In this document: positions 41,778-52,959 of the stretch, one piece after another
How the letters are laid out: every line of letters starts with the position of its first letter
Numbering within the stretch: the first letter of the stretch is position 1
Assembly: GCA_003194525.1 (NCBI GenBank)
Contig: NBIV01000061.1
Location: 186,001-250,000, forward strand
Direction: 5' to 3'
Length of the DNA stretch: 64,000 nucleotides
DNA from: Gracilariopsis chorda
Lineage: Eukaryota > Rhodophyta > Florideophyceae > Gracilariales > Gracilariaceae
Notes under the pieces: generated by a model
Databases searched by the model: none
The model's input: the letters and a program-made list of their open reading frames with translations, nothing else
What the model was told of the DNA's origin: nothing
Made by a program: the position numbers and the translations under genes

Positions 41778-43170
41778 ATGAAGGTTAAGTGTTTGGTGGA
41801 GAAGAAATTCGACGGGCGTATTGATCTTGATGGACGAAGTTTGTATCAGTTCGAGAAGAAGAAATTAGCGACGGTCGCGCGTGGCGCAAAGGGGAGTTTT
41901 GCAGGGGTAGATGTACGGGGCTTGGGGGACATAGTACGTCGTCGTGCAGAGAAATATGCTTCTCAAAGAAGAATAAACGCCACTTTTCTTCTTGACTCTC
42001 CGTCAACAGAACAGGGTGGTTCTGAATTGACTATGGCGGAAATCGTCTCAATCACTAGGAATGACAATCGTCGGCGTGTGCAATTCCATTTGGAACATGT
42101 CGACCGTCGGCATCGGGTTGTGAGGCAGGCGAATCTGCTGACGACAGCAGGGAGGGCCATACTTAACGGGTGTGTGGCACCCCAAATGCATCCTTAGATC
42201 ACAAAAAGGCCTTGCGTTGGGGCTTGTACCATGATGAGGTTAGTGGAGAAGAATGGTGTATGGACGCTGTTGTTTTTGTTCCCCATGACAGTATTCTCCG
42301 ATCGGCGCAAGGAGTGCGTTGCGTTCAAGGCCCCGCGTATTATGCACGCAATCACGACTAACTGCATTGGGGTTGGCACGAAGTACGGCTGCACACCCTG
42401 GACGGGCCAAGTTTGTGCAACGCGCTTGGTCAGGCCAGGATCTGGAAAGATGGTGCACAGTTTTCGCTGCAGTATGACTCATTGACAGACGGGTACCAGA
42501 TTGTGCCTCGAGCGGCGCCTGGGACAATTGATGCTTTGGATGAATATTGCTTGCAGCACCTCTTTGTACCTGTGCGTGTGTCGAGTCCGGGTGCTCGCGC
42601 TGCAACTCCAGACACAGATCCATTTCTACTGAAAGAGGACCAACTGCTAAATTACAACACAAAGGTGTTTTGCTTACAAGCGTCACTTAGTAAAGCGATT
42701 GCGCTTGTGATTAGCGAGGAGTACGCAACAGAAGTGATGCTCAAAGAGGCTCTACCACCGATTTTATCTTTTGTAAGCGCTGCAAAATGGACTAACACGC
42801 ACGCAAAGCGGGTGATTTTTAAATCGTGTTCGCTTTGGCGCTGAACATTTTGAGAGTAAAGTTGAATGGTTGGTAGCTCAAACAAGTGATTTCTTTCTTG
42901 TGAGGCTGCTCGCGCGAAGCGTGGATCATGTTTTATGCATTGACGCGATGCGGCGCCTGATTTTGGATTCTGTTGAGTAGTTTCCAATGAGATTGAGCGT
43001 GAAAGCACTGAGATGCTGCGTTGATAGTGCTGATGGATTTGAACGTGTGATGGAGGTCTGCAAGGTGGAAGAGCTGCGTCGGTCCAGTAAAAAACCGATG
43101 TTTGTCGAAACGTCGACATTGCAAACGACTAAAGGTAGGGTAAGGCGAGAGAAGTTACAACAACTTGCAG
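41778..43170 (+). pseudogene. Antisense coding region captured in copia-3
   Basis: Lies between pol and the 3' LTR, on the strand opposite pol. Three segments look coding: 41778-42197 from an ATG (Arg/Lys/Val-rich; LATVARGAKGSFAGVDVRGL, then RRRVQFHLEHVDRRHRVV), 42362-42844 in another frame (FSLQYDSLTDGYQIVPRAAP, then FVPVRVSSPGARA), and about 42828 to 43170 back in the first frame (VEWLVAQTSDFFLVRLLARS; stop at 42978). Their protein-like composition and the ends just short of pol suggest one gene broken by two frameshifts and a stop. I do not recognise the family. Upstream 40800-41770 may hold more of it (EISERLKSSIGVHIRQCHLQ near 41040). Confidence 0.45.
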
Positions 43171-43190
43171 TGACGAAACATATACGACTT

Positions 43191-46100
43191 TTAAACTGGC
43201 GGGACCTCAATAAACTTGAGCAAACTATCGGGAATTGCCCCATCGTTCATAGATTTGTTAAGCATCTTGAACGCATGAGGATTGATCTTCGTCAACGCGT
43301 CTGCAAGGTTAAGTGGACCTGGTATCCAACTTAGCTTGTTGATCTCGTTCGATTCGAACCAATCTCGCAGGCGGACGACTGTTGGTATCAAGCGATAATC
43401 GCTTTGTTCGTGGAGGGTAGATATCGTTGAGAACAATCCATGCCGGTCCACCAATAACTGCAGCATGGATCTAGTGGTTTCACTGTTCGAACTTATGAAA
43501 GACAGGAGTACCTGTGCTAGATGGATTTCCCTGTCTGCTGTGTAAGTAGCGGCAGTGTGTGAGCAGCGGCAAGAATCACTGCTCCTGCAGAGGAGAAGGA
43601 AACGCGATGCTGCTTCTAGGTATGTCAATCTACATAGTCCTGGACTAGATTTCTGTCCGAATGAAAGAGCAGGCAGCATAGTGTGCCCGTTTGTCCATAA
43701 GAGCCAGTGCCACTTGACGCATCGCTGAGAGCGACTATAGTGACCGGGACTCGGCCAGGAGTATACGGTTCACGAAGTAAGCGGAAGTTGAGCTTGGGGC
43801 TTGAAGACTTCACGTGAACTAGAACAGAGTTCAGTTGGCGAATGTGTAAGACACGAAGGCGTGACACGTTCTGTTGCATCTTGCTAGTAACAAGGGATGC
43901 TTGAGGAAGAATGCCATTCCCTAGGAAGTTCAGCTTTCCTGTCAACCTTTGAAAGTGGCGTAGTTTTTCCATGGTGCATTGGGCTTCGGTTTCCTTTCTA
44001 CGCGCGTGTGTCAACTCAATCGGCTTGATTGAGTCTGCAAATTCTTCCGTAGACACGCTTATGAAGAAGTCGGAATGCTGGCGGATGAACAGTCGGTTGA
44101 AGACTATATCCAAGCCGGAGTTAAACCTTCCGACGTCGAACTTAGCGCTTATTGCCTCCCGGAAAGGGGTGAGTGCCGAAGGCGTTCCGGCGAATATCAT
44201 GTCATCTACAACCTTGGCGAGCAGCAACTGACGTTCGGAGTCTTTCCACAGGAGAAAGAGTTGGAGAACACTCGGGACGGACACGAAACCTTGCTCAAGG
44301 AGCCATTCTTTAACGCAGAGCTGCCACAGGCGGCCTGAGTCCACTAGTACGTACGCCTTGGCAGAATTTTCCACACTTCATCTGTGTAGTGATTCCAGCC
44401 TCCTGGTGGGCGGACTTATACATCTCTGTGGAGCTCGCCTGCTTGCAAGTACGTTCATTTAACATCAAGCGAGGCTATTGTGAAGTAGAAGATGGAATCG
44501 AGCGAAAGTAGGAGACGGATGGTTGGGAACTGCGCAGTTGAAGAATCGGACCGAAGGTCAGGCTTCTGTTTATCTTTGTTGCCATGAGGTACAAGTCTGT
44601 ACTTGAGCTTGAGATTGTTGCTCTCGCTGTCATGCTTGATGACAAAGAAGTGGTGTGACGGTATGAGGTTTGCCGATGGCGGCAGAGGGCGTATCGATAC
44701 AGGCTGGAAGGCCTTCCACTCGCGGTAGGACTGCTTCTCCTTGTCGATAGCCTGGTCGGGCAACCATCTGGGCGCACATTGCAGCTTGTGCTCAGTAAGA
44801 GGCTCTTTCCCTAGGCATTCGTATAGCTCTCGGAGGATAGTTTGTTTGGCAGACGTTAGCTGAGCAGTTGGTGGCAAACGGTTCTTCATTAGAGCATAGT
44901 CTCCAATGTCTTTTGACGGGCAGTTGACCAGGCGCACGAGCTTGTTTTGCGCCAGATACGCCATGCTTGAAGGATGGTCGTTCCACTCTGCAAAATCTTT
45001 AAGGTCATGTTCGTCGTGTTCGAAGATGCTCAGTGGCTCCTTCGTTACTTGAAGGAGGTCATTGGTTGGAGTGTCGTGTGAAGCAGGTGAAGTTGGAGAT
45101 TCAGGGAGAGATTGCTCCCGTTCCTCCTTGGGGATCTCATGCCAGCTGAGTTCTATCTCTTCAATGTCACGGAGGATGTTGGATCGTGGCTTGAGGCGGA
45201 GGTCTTCATATGCAACAGTGTGGCTGAAGCCTTTAAGCTTCTTCGTAGTAGACATAATTGCATGGTAAAGGTGGACCTCCTTGACGATTCCGGAGTACCA
45301 CTGGCCTCGTTGCGATCCTTTCTTGAAGAAGTAGACGGCTGTTCCAGGAGATAGCAAGGTCCGGTCCACACTTTTGACATCCTTCGAACGCAGAAAGGTG
45401 TGAAGAGCGTGGCGGGCGGTCTTCTCGTGATACGCTTCTAATAGATCCTTGATGTCGTGGCTGTGATCAAGACCCAAGAGAGCTGGACAGTATCCCCGAG
45501 CCACCTCAAAACAGGAAGGGAATTTGGAGCCGAGCAGCGTATTCTTCAAGAAAACTGCACCAGCCAAGATGTCCTGGTCAGAATGCACCGCCAAGTTGTT
45601 AGACGAAGCGAACTTGCGGTCCTTAAGGAGCCACTGGGCGAGGTATCTAATCCCCTCGTGAGAGCATTCGGCTACTTCCGTTTTTTTGTGACGGCGCGCT
45701 GGCCTTGCAGAGTATTTGATGGAGTAAGACGCACATATGGTGGCGAATTATCCTGTGAAGAACTCGGGATCCCCGGAGATCTCTGCTGGGGGGCCGTTGA
45801 CCGATATCCAGTGCACGACGAAGTTTCTAGAAGCTTCCTTCATCGTCCTCAAGAGAGATAGAGCCGCCAGGAAGAAGCCCGTTGCGCCATCCTTCATGTG
45901 GAGGATGGGAAGGTTCCCTAATTCAGCGATAAACATGAAGTCTACTTGTACATGCCCATTGAAAGCCGTCAAAAGTCGACCAAAGGATACCTTTCGAGAA
46001 GCAAGTGGCCTTCCTGTCGAGGCACATTGTTGAAATGATGAGAACGAGTCGGACAATAGAGACTCGAGGGTCCTGGTAAGCACACTGGCCCTGTTACGGA

Positions 46101-46650
46101 TTCTCTTCATGTGACTCGGAGGGAAGTGGGTGTACAGGTGGAAATGTCTAGTTAAACGTTGTTCATTTTCGATGAGCTTTCATAAAGACAAACCGGTCTT
46201 TGTACGGCATAGGAGCGACTTGACAGAAGCGTTGCTGGATTGTATTAGCAACAAATTTTTGCGCTTCCACAGGTCTGTTCCGTTGTAGTACGTCGGCAAA
46301 AAGACAGGGCTCTCATTAGAGAGGACATCGACAGGGATCTGGATCCTATTTAGGTTCCCAAGTATGTCGCAATAACACAGAATGTCTAATCCAAGAAGGA
46401 TGGGGCAAGTGCCCTCTACGACGTAGAAGCGAATAGAAAATCAAACTTCTTTCTCGTCTCGACCACGAAGGATCCACCTGGCGAAGGTGGGCCTTGCGTC
46501 AGCGCAGTTTTCTCCAAAGCCACGGAGGAAGGGCTGGCAATCAAATTGTTGAAGGACGGGCTCCACCCCTAACGAGACGCAAAGGTGGGCTATAGCGTCA
46601 AGCCTTCCGACACTTTTTGGACAGCCGGGATCGACGACAGGATTTAGATC
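43191..46650 (-). pseudogene. pol of copia-3: protease, integrase, RT, RNase H
   Basis: The protease motif reads VVDPGCPKSVG (near 46610), with Pro for the usual Thr of DTG. Integrase (46110 to about 45450) has VQVDFMFI for the first Asp and SGDPEFFTG for the second, then PARRHKK and an Asp/Glu segment. RT (45594-43900) has FFVIKHD and KYRLVPHGNKDKQKPD, then AKVVDDMIFAGT with both catalytic Asp. RNase H (about 43770-43191) has IVALSDASSGTG and the final HEQSDYRLIPTVVRLRDWFE with NLADALTK. Three frames and several stops. It groups with copia-2 by these shared C-terminal motifs. Confidence 0.8.
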
Positions 46651-46694
46651 TTTGGAGGATGGGAGAAAATCTGAATAGGCTCCTTCCCTGGCAG

Positions 46695-47985
46695 TTAGAG
46701 ATGAATGGGTTGTGAGGGGTTGGAGCCCTGGCGAAAAGCCCGTTTGATTCTGTCCTTCTTGGTATCCTTGGGATAGTTACGTGGTTCTGCTTCGCTTCTG
46801 ATCTTCTTGGTCAAGAAGCTAGGGCGCTTGCACTTGGGATCTCCACGACAATACCCTGGGTCACCACAGTCGTAGCAGAATTTGGGCTCTGGTCGGTTCC
46901 TCTTGCCCGAGAAACCACGATTAGAAGGCAGTCTGCTATTGTTACTGCCCCTGTTGCGAGGCATTTTCGCATAGCAAGAGTTACGGTTGGGCTCGTTTCG
47001 CTTCTGAAAGGCTGCAAGAGCTTGTTGAACGCGTTTTCTGGCCATATTCTCTATCTTGGCGTTGGTGTAGGCCTTTTAGGACTTCTTGGGAGTGAAGGTG
47101 AGATTCCTTTACCTTTACCGCATCATCAAGGTTGAGCTTGCAGCGTTCGCCGGTAGAGAACATTTCACGAGATATTGACTGCTGGTTGGTCATCTCTGTT
47201 ATGTAGTTCAACAGTTCGGAGTTGTTGTGTATGAGTTGACGAGCACCGGTAACCCAAATCAGTGGCCTTGCAACGAACGTTATTAGCGTTGTCGGAGGGC
47301 TATGGTGTGGCGTCGTCGTTCTCATAAAATTCAGTGATCTTCCGGATAAACGTCAGAAGTGATTCGTGAGAAGACTTGGACATGGATAATTCGGATTCAC
47401 CTTCAGACCTCTGAAGTGCTTCTGCTAAGGAGGTAAGCTGAAGCTTTGCGTTCGTCAGGGTTTCCTCGCTAAACAGGACATTGTTCAGCAGGGTGATTGC
47501 CAAGACGTCGCTAACTTGGGCGGACTTCGAAAGACCAACATAAATTAGATGATCGGAAGCTAAGCCTCGAAAGCGTGAAACAAAGATGGTAAGATCCTCA
47601 TTACGACGACGCTTACATTGCGTGACCTGATTGGAGGATGATATCAGCCTAGTAACAACTGCAATAGGTGGGTAAATTGCGATAAGCTGCACAATCTGCC
47701 TAACTCCCTCAATTTGATCGTTCTGCTTGTAGTCGGTGATTTCTTGGCCTGTGCTTCATCCACAATAAAATTCTGTTCTCGGGGTAGTCCATGGTCGTAC
47801 AAATGAGGTGCAAGTGTAGCATACACGGTTTTGTGCATACGATCCATGCCGTTTTCAGCGGCAGCTTGAATGGTTTCCACCCAGCGAGTGACATTGCGAC
47901 GATATTCTCGTAGATCGCCTTCTGGGTTAAACATCGGCGGATCTGTCGGTGCAAGCGATTTAGAGGGCGTTGGGCCTGGGCCCAT
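46695..47985 (-). pseudogene. gag of copia-3
   Basis: Likely starts at the ATG inside the primer site (MGPGPTPSKS). It runs through four pieces in three frames: DPPMFNPEGDLREYRRNVTRW, the FVSRFRGLASDHLIY part, the EMTNQQSISREMF part, and a basic end with FCYDCGDPGYCRGDPKCKRPS. That last segment is a zinc-knuckle remnant with four Cys but no His in the right place. Frameshifts near 47690, 47320 and 47040 make it non-functional. Confidence 0.75.
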
Positions 47986-47987
47986 AA
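47976..47987 (-). other. Primer binding site of copia-3, half-tRNA iMet type
   Basis: One base after the 5' LTR the minus strand reads TTATGGGCCCAG. This is the exact complement of the conserved CTGGGCCCATAA anticodon stem-loop of eukaryotic initiator tRNA-Met. Drosophila copia and yeast Ty5 use this internal half-tRNA mode. The ATG at 47985 is in frame with gag. Confidence 0.85.
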
Positions 47988-47988
47988 G

Positions 47989-48238
47989 TATGGAAGGCTG
48001 ATTCATCGCCCCGCTCGGAGGGTTGGGTAGTGAGAGGCTATACGCGGGGGACCGAGAGGGACGTAATTCCGCCGTTTTCCCTTGGCTGTCCGCTCTCCAC
48101 GCCAGCGTCGTGCTGGCGCTTCTTTATTCGTTTTAGGTAGTGCTTTTAAAGGGCTCCCTTGCGCATTCGCGCCGGGAGGAGCGCGGGAGTTACCGGGGTC
48201 GCAGCTTGGCATGACAGTGTACACGTGTGTGTGTCACA
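47989..48238 (-). repeat. 5' LTR of copia-3 (250 bp)
   Basis: Starts TGTGACACA on the minus strand and ends CCTTCCATA. CTTTAAAAG (near 48138) may be the promoter box and CGAATAAAG (near 48125) the polyadenylation signal. Confidence 0.92.
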
Positions 48239-48463
48239 ACTGCTGTGCATCTTATGGCAGAAGCGGAATCTGCGCAGCTAGAAAAAGCAACCGCACCGGA
48301 GTAAAGCCTATGCCAAACTAAGACTACGTCTGCAAAATATTATCATTAGGCATTGACTACGTAACTGCAGTGAAACCCATAAAAACTGTAGTAGACTACA
48401 ATAAACATAACTTTACAGACTCTTCTACGTTTTCTAAAGACCTCCCTATCTCCATCCAACGTC
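48239..48463. other. Junction between copia-3 and the Harbinger-like fragment
   Basis: Begins with the target duplication ACTGC. No gene. CAATAAAC near 48400 is on the plus strand but has no upstream gene. Confidence 0.4.
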
Positions 48464-49701
48464 ATGCCCAACATTTCTCCCTCTGACCTTGCGAACGCGC
48501 TTAACTTGCTGGCTGAGGCAACTTTGCAACGCCAGCACCAAATTGACGCTGCGCCCAGCACTCTCGCCCATTCCGATAGTGACGATGATTCGGGCTCTCA
48601 AAGCCCAATCTTCGACATGTTCTACCAGCAAGGAGGGTCGAAAACCCTTCTTCAAATGAAAAATTTTAATGCGTCAGAATTTCAACAGGTCTGGAATTTC
48701 TTGTCTAAATTTATTCGTGAAAACTGGAACACGGGCTGTGGAAAGCAATTTTGAGTTTCTGGGAAACATGTTTTATTTATGATGCTGACTGTCGTTAAAC
48801 AATGTGGTAAATGGGACTTCCGGCAAATATTATCAAAACGAAAACGACTACTTTTGAGCTTGTAATAAAAGAATTTATCGATATTATTGCAGATCACGTG
48901 TACGACGAGTTCGTTTTAGAAACCGACGTCCATTGGTCTATGCAAAAACACTATCGAGAAGAATAAGGAATTTAAATATTTAAGTATGCACGCTACGCCA
49001 CAGATATTACTTTTCAGCAATCCTACCGTCCATCCGGAAGTGTTGAAGAAGGGAAAAAATGTTTTAGTGGAAAGCATAAGCTTTACGGATTTAAGGTTTA
49101 AGTGTCTGTGCTATCGAGTGGTTTGGCAATTGGATGCATTAATCCTTACCCTGGATCAGTAGCGGATGTTGATATTATGCATGAAAAATTTCAAAATTTT
49201 CGGGCAGTTGCTTTGAAGAAGAGGAATATTACTGAAATTGGAATTTTATCTGATGAGTACGAAGGTTACTGGGCTGTACTCTTGGACAAAGGATATCAGG
49301 GAGCGAAGAAATTTTGCAGGGCTATACATCCCAAAACGAAGCCAAAGAACGGGTTGCTTAGTGTGGATGAGGAAAGTGAAAATAGGAAAATTTCATCGGA
49401 TCGGACTATCGTCGAAAATTATTCCGGTCGCTTGTGCAATTTTTGGTCTATTTTATCTTTCAAGTTTAGGCGGAACGAAAAATTGTATGACAAAATTGTT
49501 CAATTTTGTCTTGGAATGACAAACATGCATGCAGCTCTGTATCCTCTCCAAAATATAGATGGAGAATTTCATGTGCGTGTCATGAACAGACAGTATGCTG
49601 TAGGGGAGGAAATTGGAAAAAAGAGGAGATTGGCTATTCAGAAATGTCGCGAAAAACGGCAGCGCCGCTTGAACGTTCAGTTTCAACGTTACGAGCGATG
49701 A
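48464..49701 (+). pseudogene. PIF/Harbinger-like (DDE_Tnp_4) transposase
   Basis: A cut-and-paste transposase. The start (ATG at 48464) shows a family-like N-terminus with NWNTGCGK, followed by VLFMMLTVVKQCGKWDF, then a frameshift near 48820. The catalytic core runs in the second frame: RYATDITFQQS (first Asp, 49003-49005), GKHKLYGFKV, GLAIGCINPYPGSVADVDIM, LDKGYQGAKKF (second Asp) and SSDRTIVENYSGRLCNFW (Glu). Stops occur at 48752, about 48964, about 48976 and 49099-49101. All three catalytic residues survive, so inactivation is by frame damage. Terminal inverted repeats were not identified. Confidence 0.85.
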
Positions 49702-50119
49702 CGAAACGCTAGATCCGCGTTGTTGATTGGAAAGTACGTAATTCGGAGTTTTACTGGTGTGTTTATCTAACAACGCTAGTACTACACTTTATGATAAGTT
49801 TATGAGTAAATGAATTGTTTGTATTACATGCAGTATTGTGTACTACCTGCGCATTAACTCGATATCAACGCAAATCCAAACTCTTTGCGCTTCGGTAGAG
49901 TAACTGCTTTGTAGTCTTATTCATTAAAACATGTTGCGACACTCTTTTAAACACACAAAACACTATATAACACATGTCACAAAAAAGGCGGCACTTGCTT
50001 CCAAGTCAACATACTTGCCTAGTTTACATAGTATCCGTAACTTCAAACACCCTTCCCATTATCTCTCCCATGCCAGCCCTTGAAATGACAAGGGAAGATT
50101 ATTTGTCTCAGTACGAAAA
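49702..50119. other. No gene recognised
   Basis: AT-rich spacer between two transposase remnants. Confidence 0.4.
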
Positions 50120-50840
50120 ACATACAACTATCTTTACTCCGCCAAAAACGACTATCCCTACGACAAATATCACAACACGTACCAAGCTCAGTTAGAGCTG
50201 TTTTCAGCTGTTTAAGATTCAAACCGAAACAACCTCCACAAATTATGGCCACACAACTCTAGGAAATGTCGACGCAGCAACACCGCCCTTTCTTACGTGA
50301 AGCAACTTAAGATACTTTAAGTGTATCTGATCAAAAAGAAAGATCTAAATCGTAACAAATTTGCTCGGCGCGTACAGCACCTATTAAAAAATGATGACAC
50401 CATCAAGTATGCGAAGATGATGCAATGCTTAAAGATGACCAACGTCATAAGCTTGCATTTCGTGAATGGGCTCCAGGCAACATGTCAAAAAGAGATCATT
50501 TCTGGAACAAAAATGTGTCTTCGGATGAGAAAATGTTCAAACTTGATGTTGCAGATGGTCTGTTGTATTTTTGGCATGCTTTGCGAACGGAGCCTTGGTG
50601 CTAGTCATTCCGTGTGCGAGGGGCTAACTCGGTCATGGTGTGAGGTACGATATTATTGTATGCTGGCAGCGATACAATGTTGTTGGCGGGCACTCAGGCT
50701 TCTACAGAGTACCGTGAATTATTGGAGCTTGGTTTACTAGCTTGGACTGCTGAAATCTTTGGACCTATGTCAATCTGGATTTTGTAACAGAACAATGCGT
50801 CAATTTATCGCTAGATCTCTACTAGAAAATTGCTACTTGG
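50120..50840 (+). pseudogene. Tc1/mariner-like transposase remnant
   Basis: Visible in pieces across frames: a helix-turn-helix-like start (LRQKRLSLRQISQHVPSSV, near 50150), DDQRHKLAFREWA (near 50430), then FWNKNVSSDEKMFKLD (near 50500) with the first catalytic Asp in SDEK. VRGANSVMV follows, then a stop, then GTILLYAG, and FxQNNASIYR in place of the usual FQQDNAPIH (near 50790), so the second Asp is changed to Asn. The order and spacing fit the family. The third acidic residue was not found. Confidence 0.65.
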
Positions 50841-52085
50841 GCATCAGGTTTTACTTATTCGTTGATCTGCTAAGTCCCCAGATTTTAATGAAGTTAGAAT
50901 GTCTGAGAACTAATGGCTGAGAGGGTCTATAGTAATAATAAACAGTTTGAGATGGTTGGAGATCTAAAGAATTGTATTCTAAATGTATGGCGCAGTCTGA
51001 CTGCGTACTGAATGGAAAACTTGTATTGATCTATTCCAAACCGTTTGTTTGGTTGATGGATTAGCATGGCCGTGCTATCAAGTACTAAAACAATAATGCC
51101 ATACAGTTTTTACTGTAAGTGTTATTACGTGTTTTGTCTGCTTAAAATGGTTTCGCTGTATGATTTATACATTTACTCTGTATGAAATGAGAACTGCTAC
51201 CAACGCCTACAGCAATCAGTTTTGGCAATCTTTTTGCCCTTTTGCAAGCGCGATTTGTGTCCTGCCTGCACACTTGAAAGCGCTTCATGGTCTGTTGGGT
51301 TCGTGTGCTTAAGGGAATTGCGCGCACTGTATGGCTCGTTTTTAATGAAGTACGTTAGTCAGCGCTCGATAAAACTGAGACCTTGTGTACGAATCAACTT
51401 AAATCTTCTTAAAAGACCAGTAATGACTGACCCCTCATCCGTACAATTCTTTTTAAATACTTAAAACTTAAAATCTTACGATCTTGGAAACTTCTCATTC
51501 TGCAAATGTTTGCTCAAAATAGAACATAATATTGGTGAAAACAACATCTTCATGGCAATAGACGACGTTGGAGTCACAATGCAAACACTGATATATAAAG
51601 TAAGTAGACTTGTAGCTAATAGTACAGCACCAACCACCAAAACCATCGCAGTGGTTCTTTAAGAAAGAAAAAGGTTTAATACTCACAAACTACCAGCTAT
51701 ACTAAAATTCCAAATTTCATGCCATAATAGCAATCATGAAAAAATACTTTCGAACACGGAAAATAATAAACCATAGGAGAAACGCTTAAAATTATCCAAG
51801 TGATGAACAACCAAAAAACACCATTGGTATCTATAATCATCGAAAATTTTGAACTGTAATCTTTACAGAATACTGATACCGGAAAACACAAGAAAAGTAT
51901 AACCAGTACTATTCTAAAACAAAATCATAAAAAATTAAAATCTACCTTCTTTATTCGATTTAAAAACAACCTTACTTAAAATCACGTCACAATCTGAAAC
52001 AAAAAGAGACAACTGTTAACGGAAACTGAAAACATGGTAAATTATGTGTAAGCGTTAACTGAGATCAATTTTTAGAGTAGCAGAC
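50841..52085. other. AT-rich spacer, no gene recognised
   Basis: Only short, compositionally random open frames. A 60-codon hydrophobic frame at 51697-51891 (-) is probably chance in AT-rich DNA. Confidence 0.45.
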
Positions 52086-52556
52086 AAGTGGAAACGGCCT
52101 TCGGCCGTGGGTGGCGCTGCGCGCCGCGTTGGTTCTGTAGCTTTGTGTATTTAGTAGCCTTCGGAGGCTCTCCGAGCACTTTGCTCGCTTGCGCTCGCAA
52201 TAGCACTCGTAGAACCACGGGGCGCCGCGGCGCCTAGAGTATGTAGAGCCGTAATGGTTTGTGTTTAGGTACCTAAATTGACTGCAGTGCCAGCCAATGA
52301 TGAGAAAGCGCGACACGTTGCTTTGTGTAACTGGGTGGCACTGCAGTCATTATGGGAGTGCCAGCCAGTAAGCAGGAAGCTTTGCTGCTGCTGCTGCTGC
52401 TAAATGTTTTAAATGGTAGGGAGGCGTTGCGCCAAATGGGCGTTTTGCATGCGCAAACGGGGGCGTGCAAAGCGAATTTGTGGCACAACGCCTCCCGTCA
52501 GTCAACATCACCCCCCTCATACACGTGTAATTCATTAAGAGTGAGGTGTTGAGATT
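52086..52556 (+). repeat. Dispersed repeat R1, copy B
   Basis: Collinear with 5435-5896 in the same orientation, about 75 percent identical. It includes GC-rich blocks ccttcggccgtgggtggcgctgcg, the CTG run and a shared end. Confidence 0.85.
52279..52349. other. 14-bp inverted repeat inside R1
   Basis: tgactgcagtgcca (52279-52292) is the exact reverse complement of 52336-52349. Copy A keeps 10 bp of the same hairpin (tgactgcagt / actgcagtca), so the structure is conserved between copies. Confidence 0.8.
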
Positions 52557-52959
52557 AACTGGCTCCATTTTAAGCAAACGATATTCTTCAGGGGTTTACG
52601 TAGTCCAAACATGGTACTAAACATTATGTATCGACGCATAGTTTCATTTGCTGCCACCATGTCTTGCCGTGCTTACGAAGAAAACGACTAGTTTCATGCA
52701 CTTGAATGCACAGATTCTACGTGATTTAGGCATTATGTAGTGCTTCCACTAAATTTTGCTCTCGCAATGCGCAATTGTTGAATTAGAGGATATATGCTTG
52801 CACTTTTCATATCTTCAAGGGCTGCATGGGACATGAAATAGATCAAGCGTGCTGCAGATACCTACTACACTGGCTTTCTGAACTTCTGCTGATTTGTATC
52901 AATAACTTCGATTGAGTTTTTCTTCTCGTTTGTGTGTCTTTAGTATCATTCATGTAGAT

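Larger units (their letters stand above)
40539..48238 (-). mobile_element. Ty1/copia LTR retrotransposon with extra 3' region (copia-3)
   Basis: 7.7 kb, read on the minus strand. The two 250-bp LTRs (40539-40788 and 47989-48238) are flanked by a perfect 5-bp duplication ACTGC (40534-40538 and 48239-48243), which fixes the ends. LTR identity is about 85 percent, so the insertion is old. gag and pol occupy 46.7-48.0 and 43.2-46.6 kb in broken frames. Unusually, about 2.4 kb separates the end of pol (43191) from the 3' LTR and contains antisense coding sequence. AACAGGGAGGA just before the 3' LTR is the polypurine tract. Confidence 0.92.

Noticed and set aside
52279..52310. ATGATGA in R1 copy B as a box C of a snoRNA
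   Set aside because: Not conserved in copy A, and no box D at a suitable distance.
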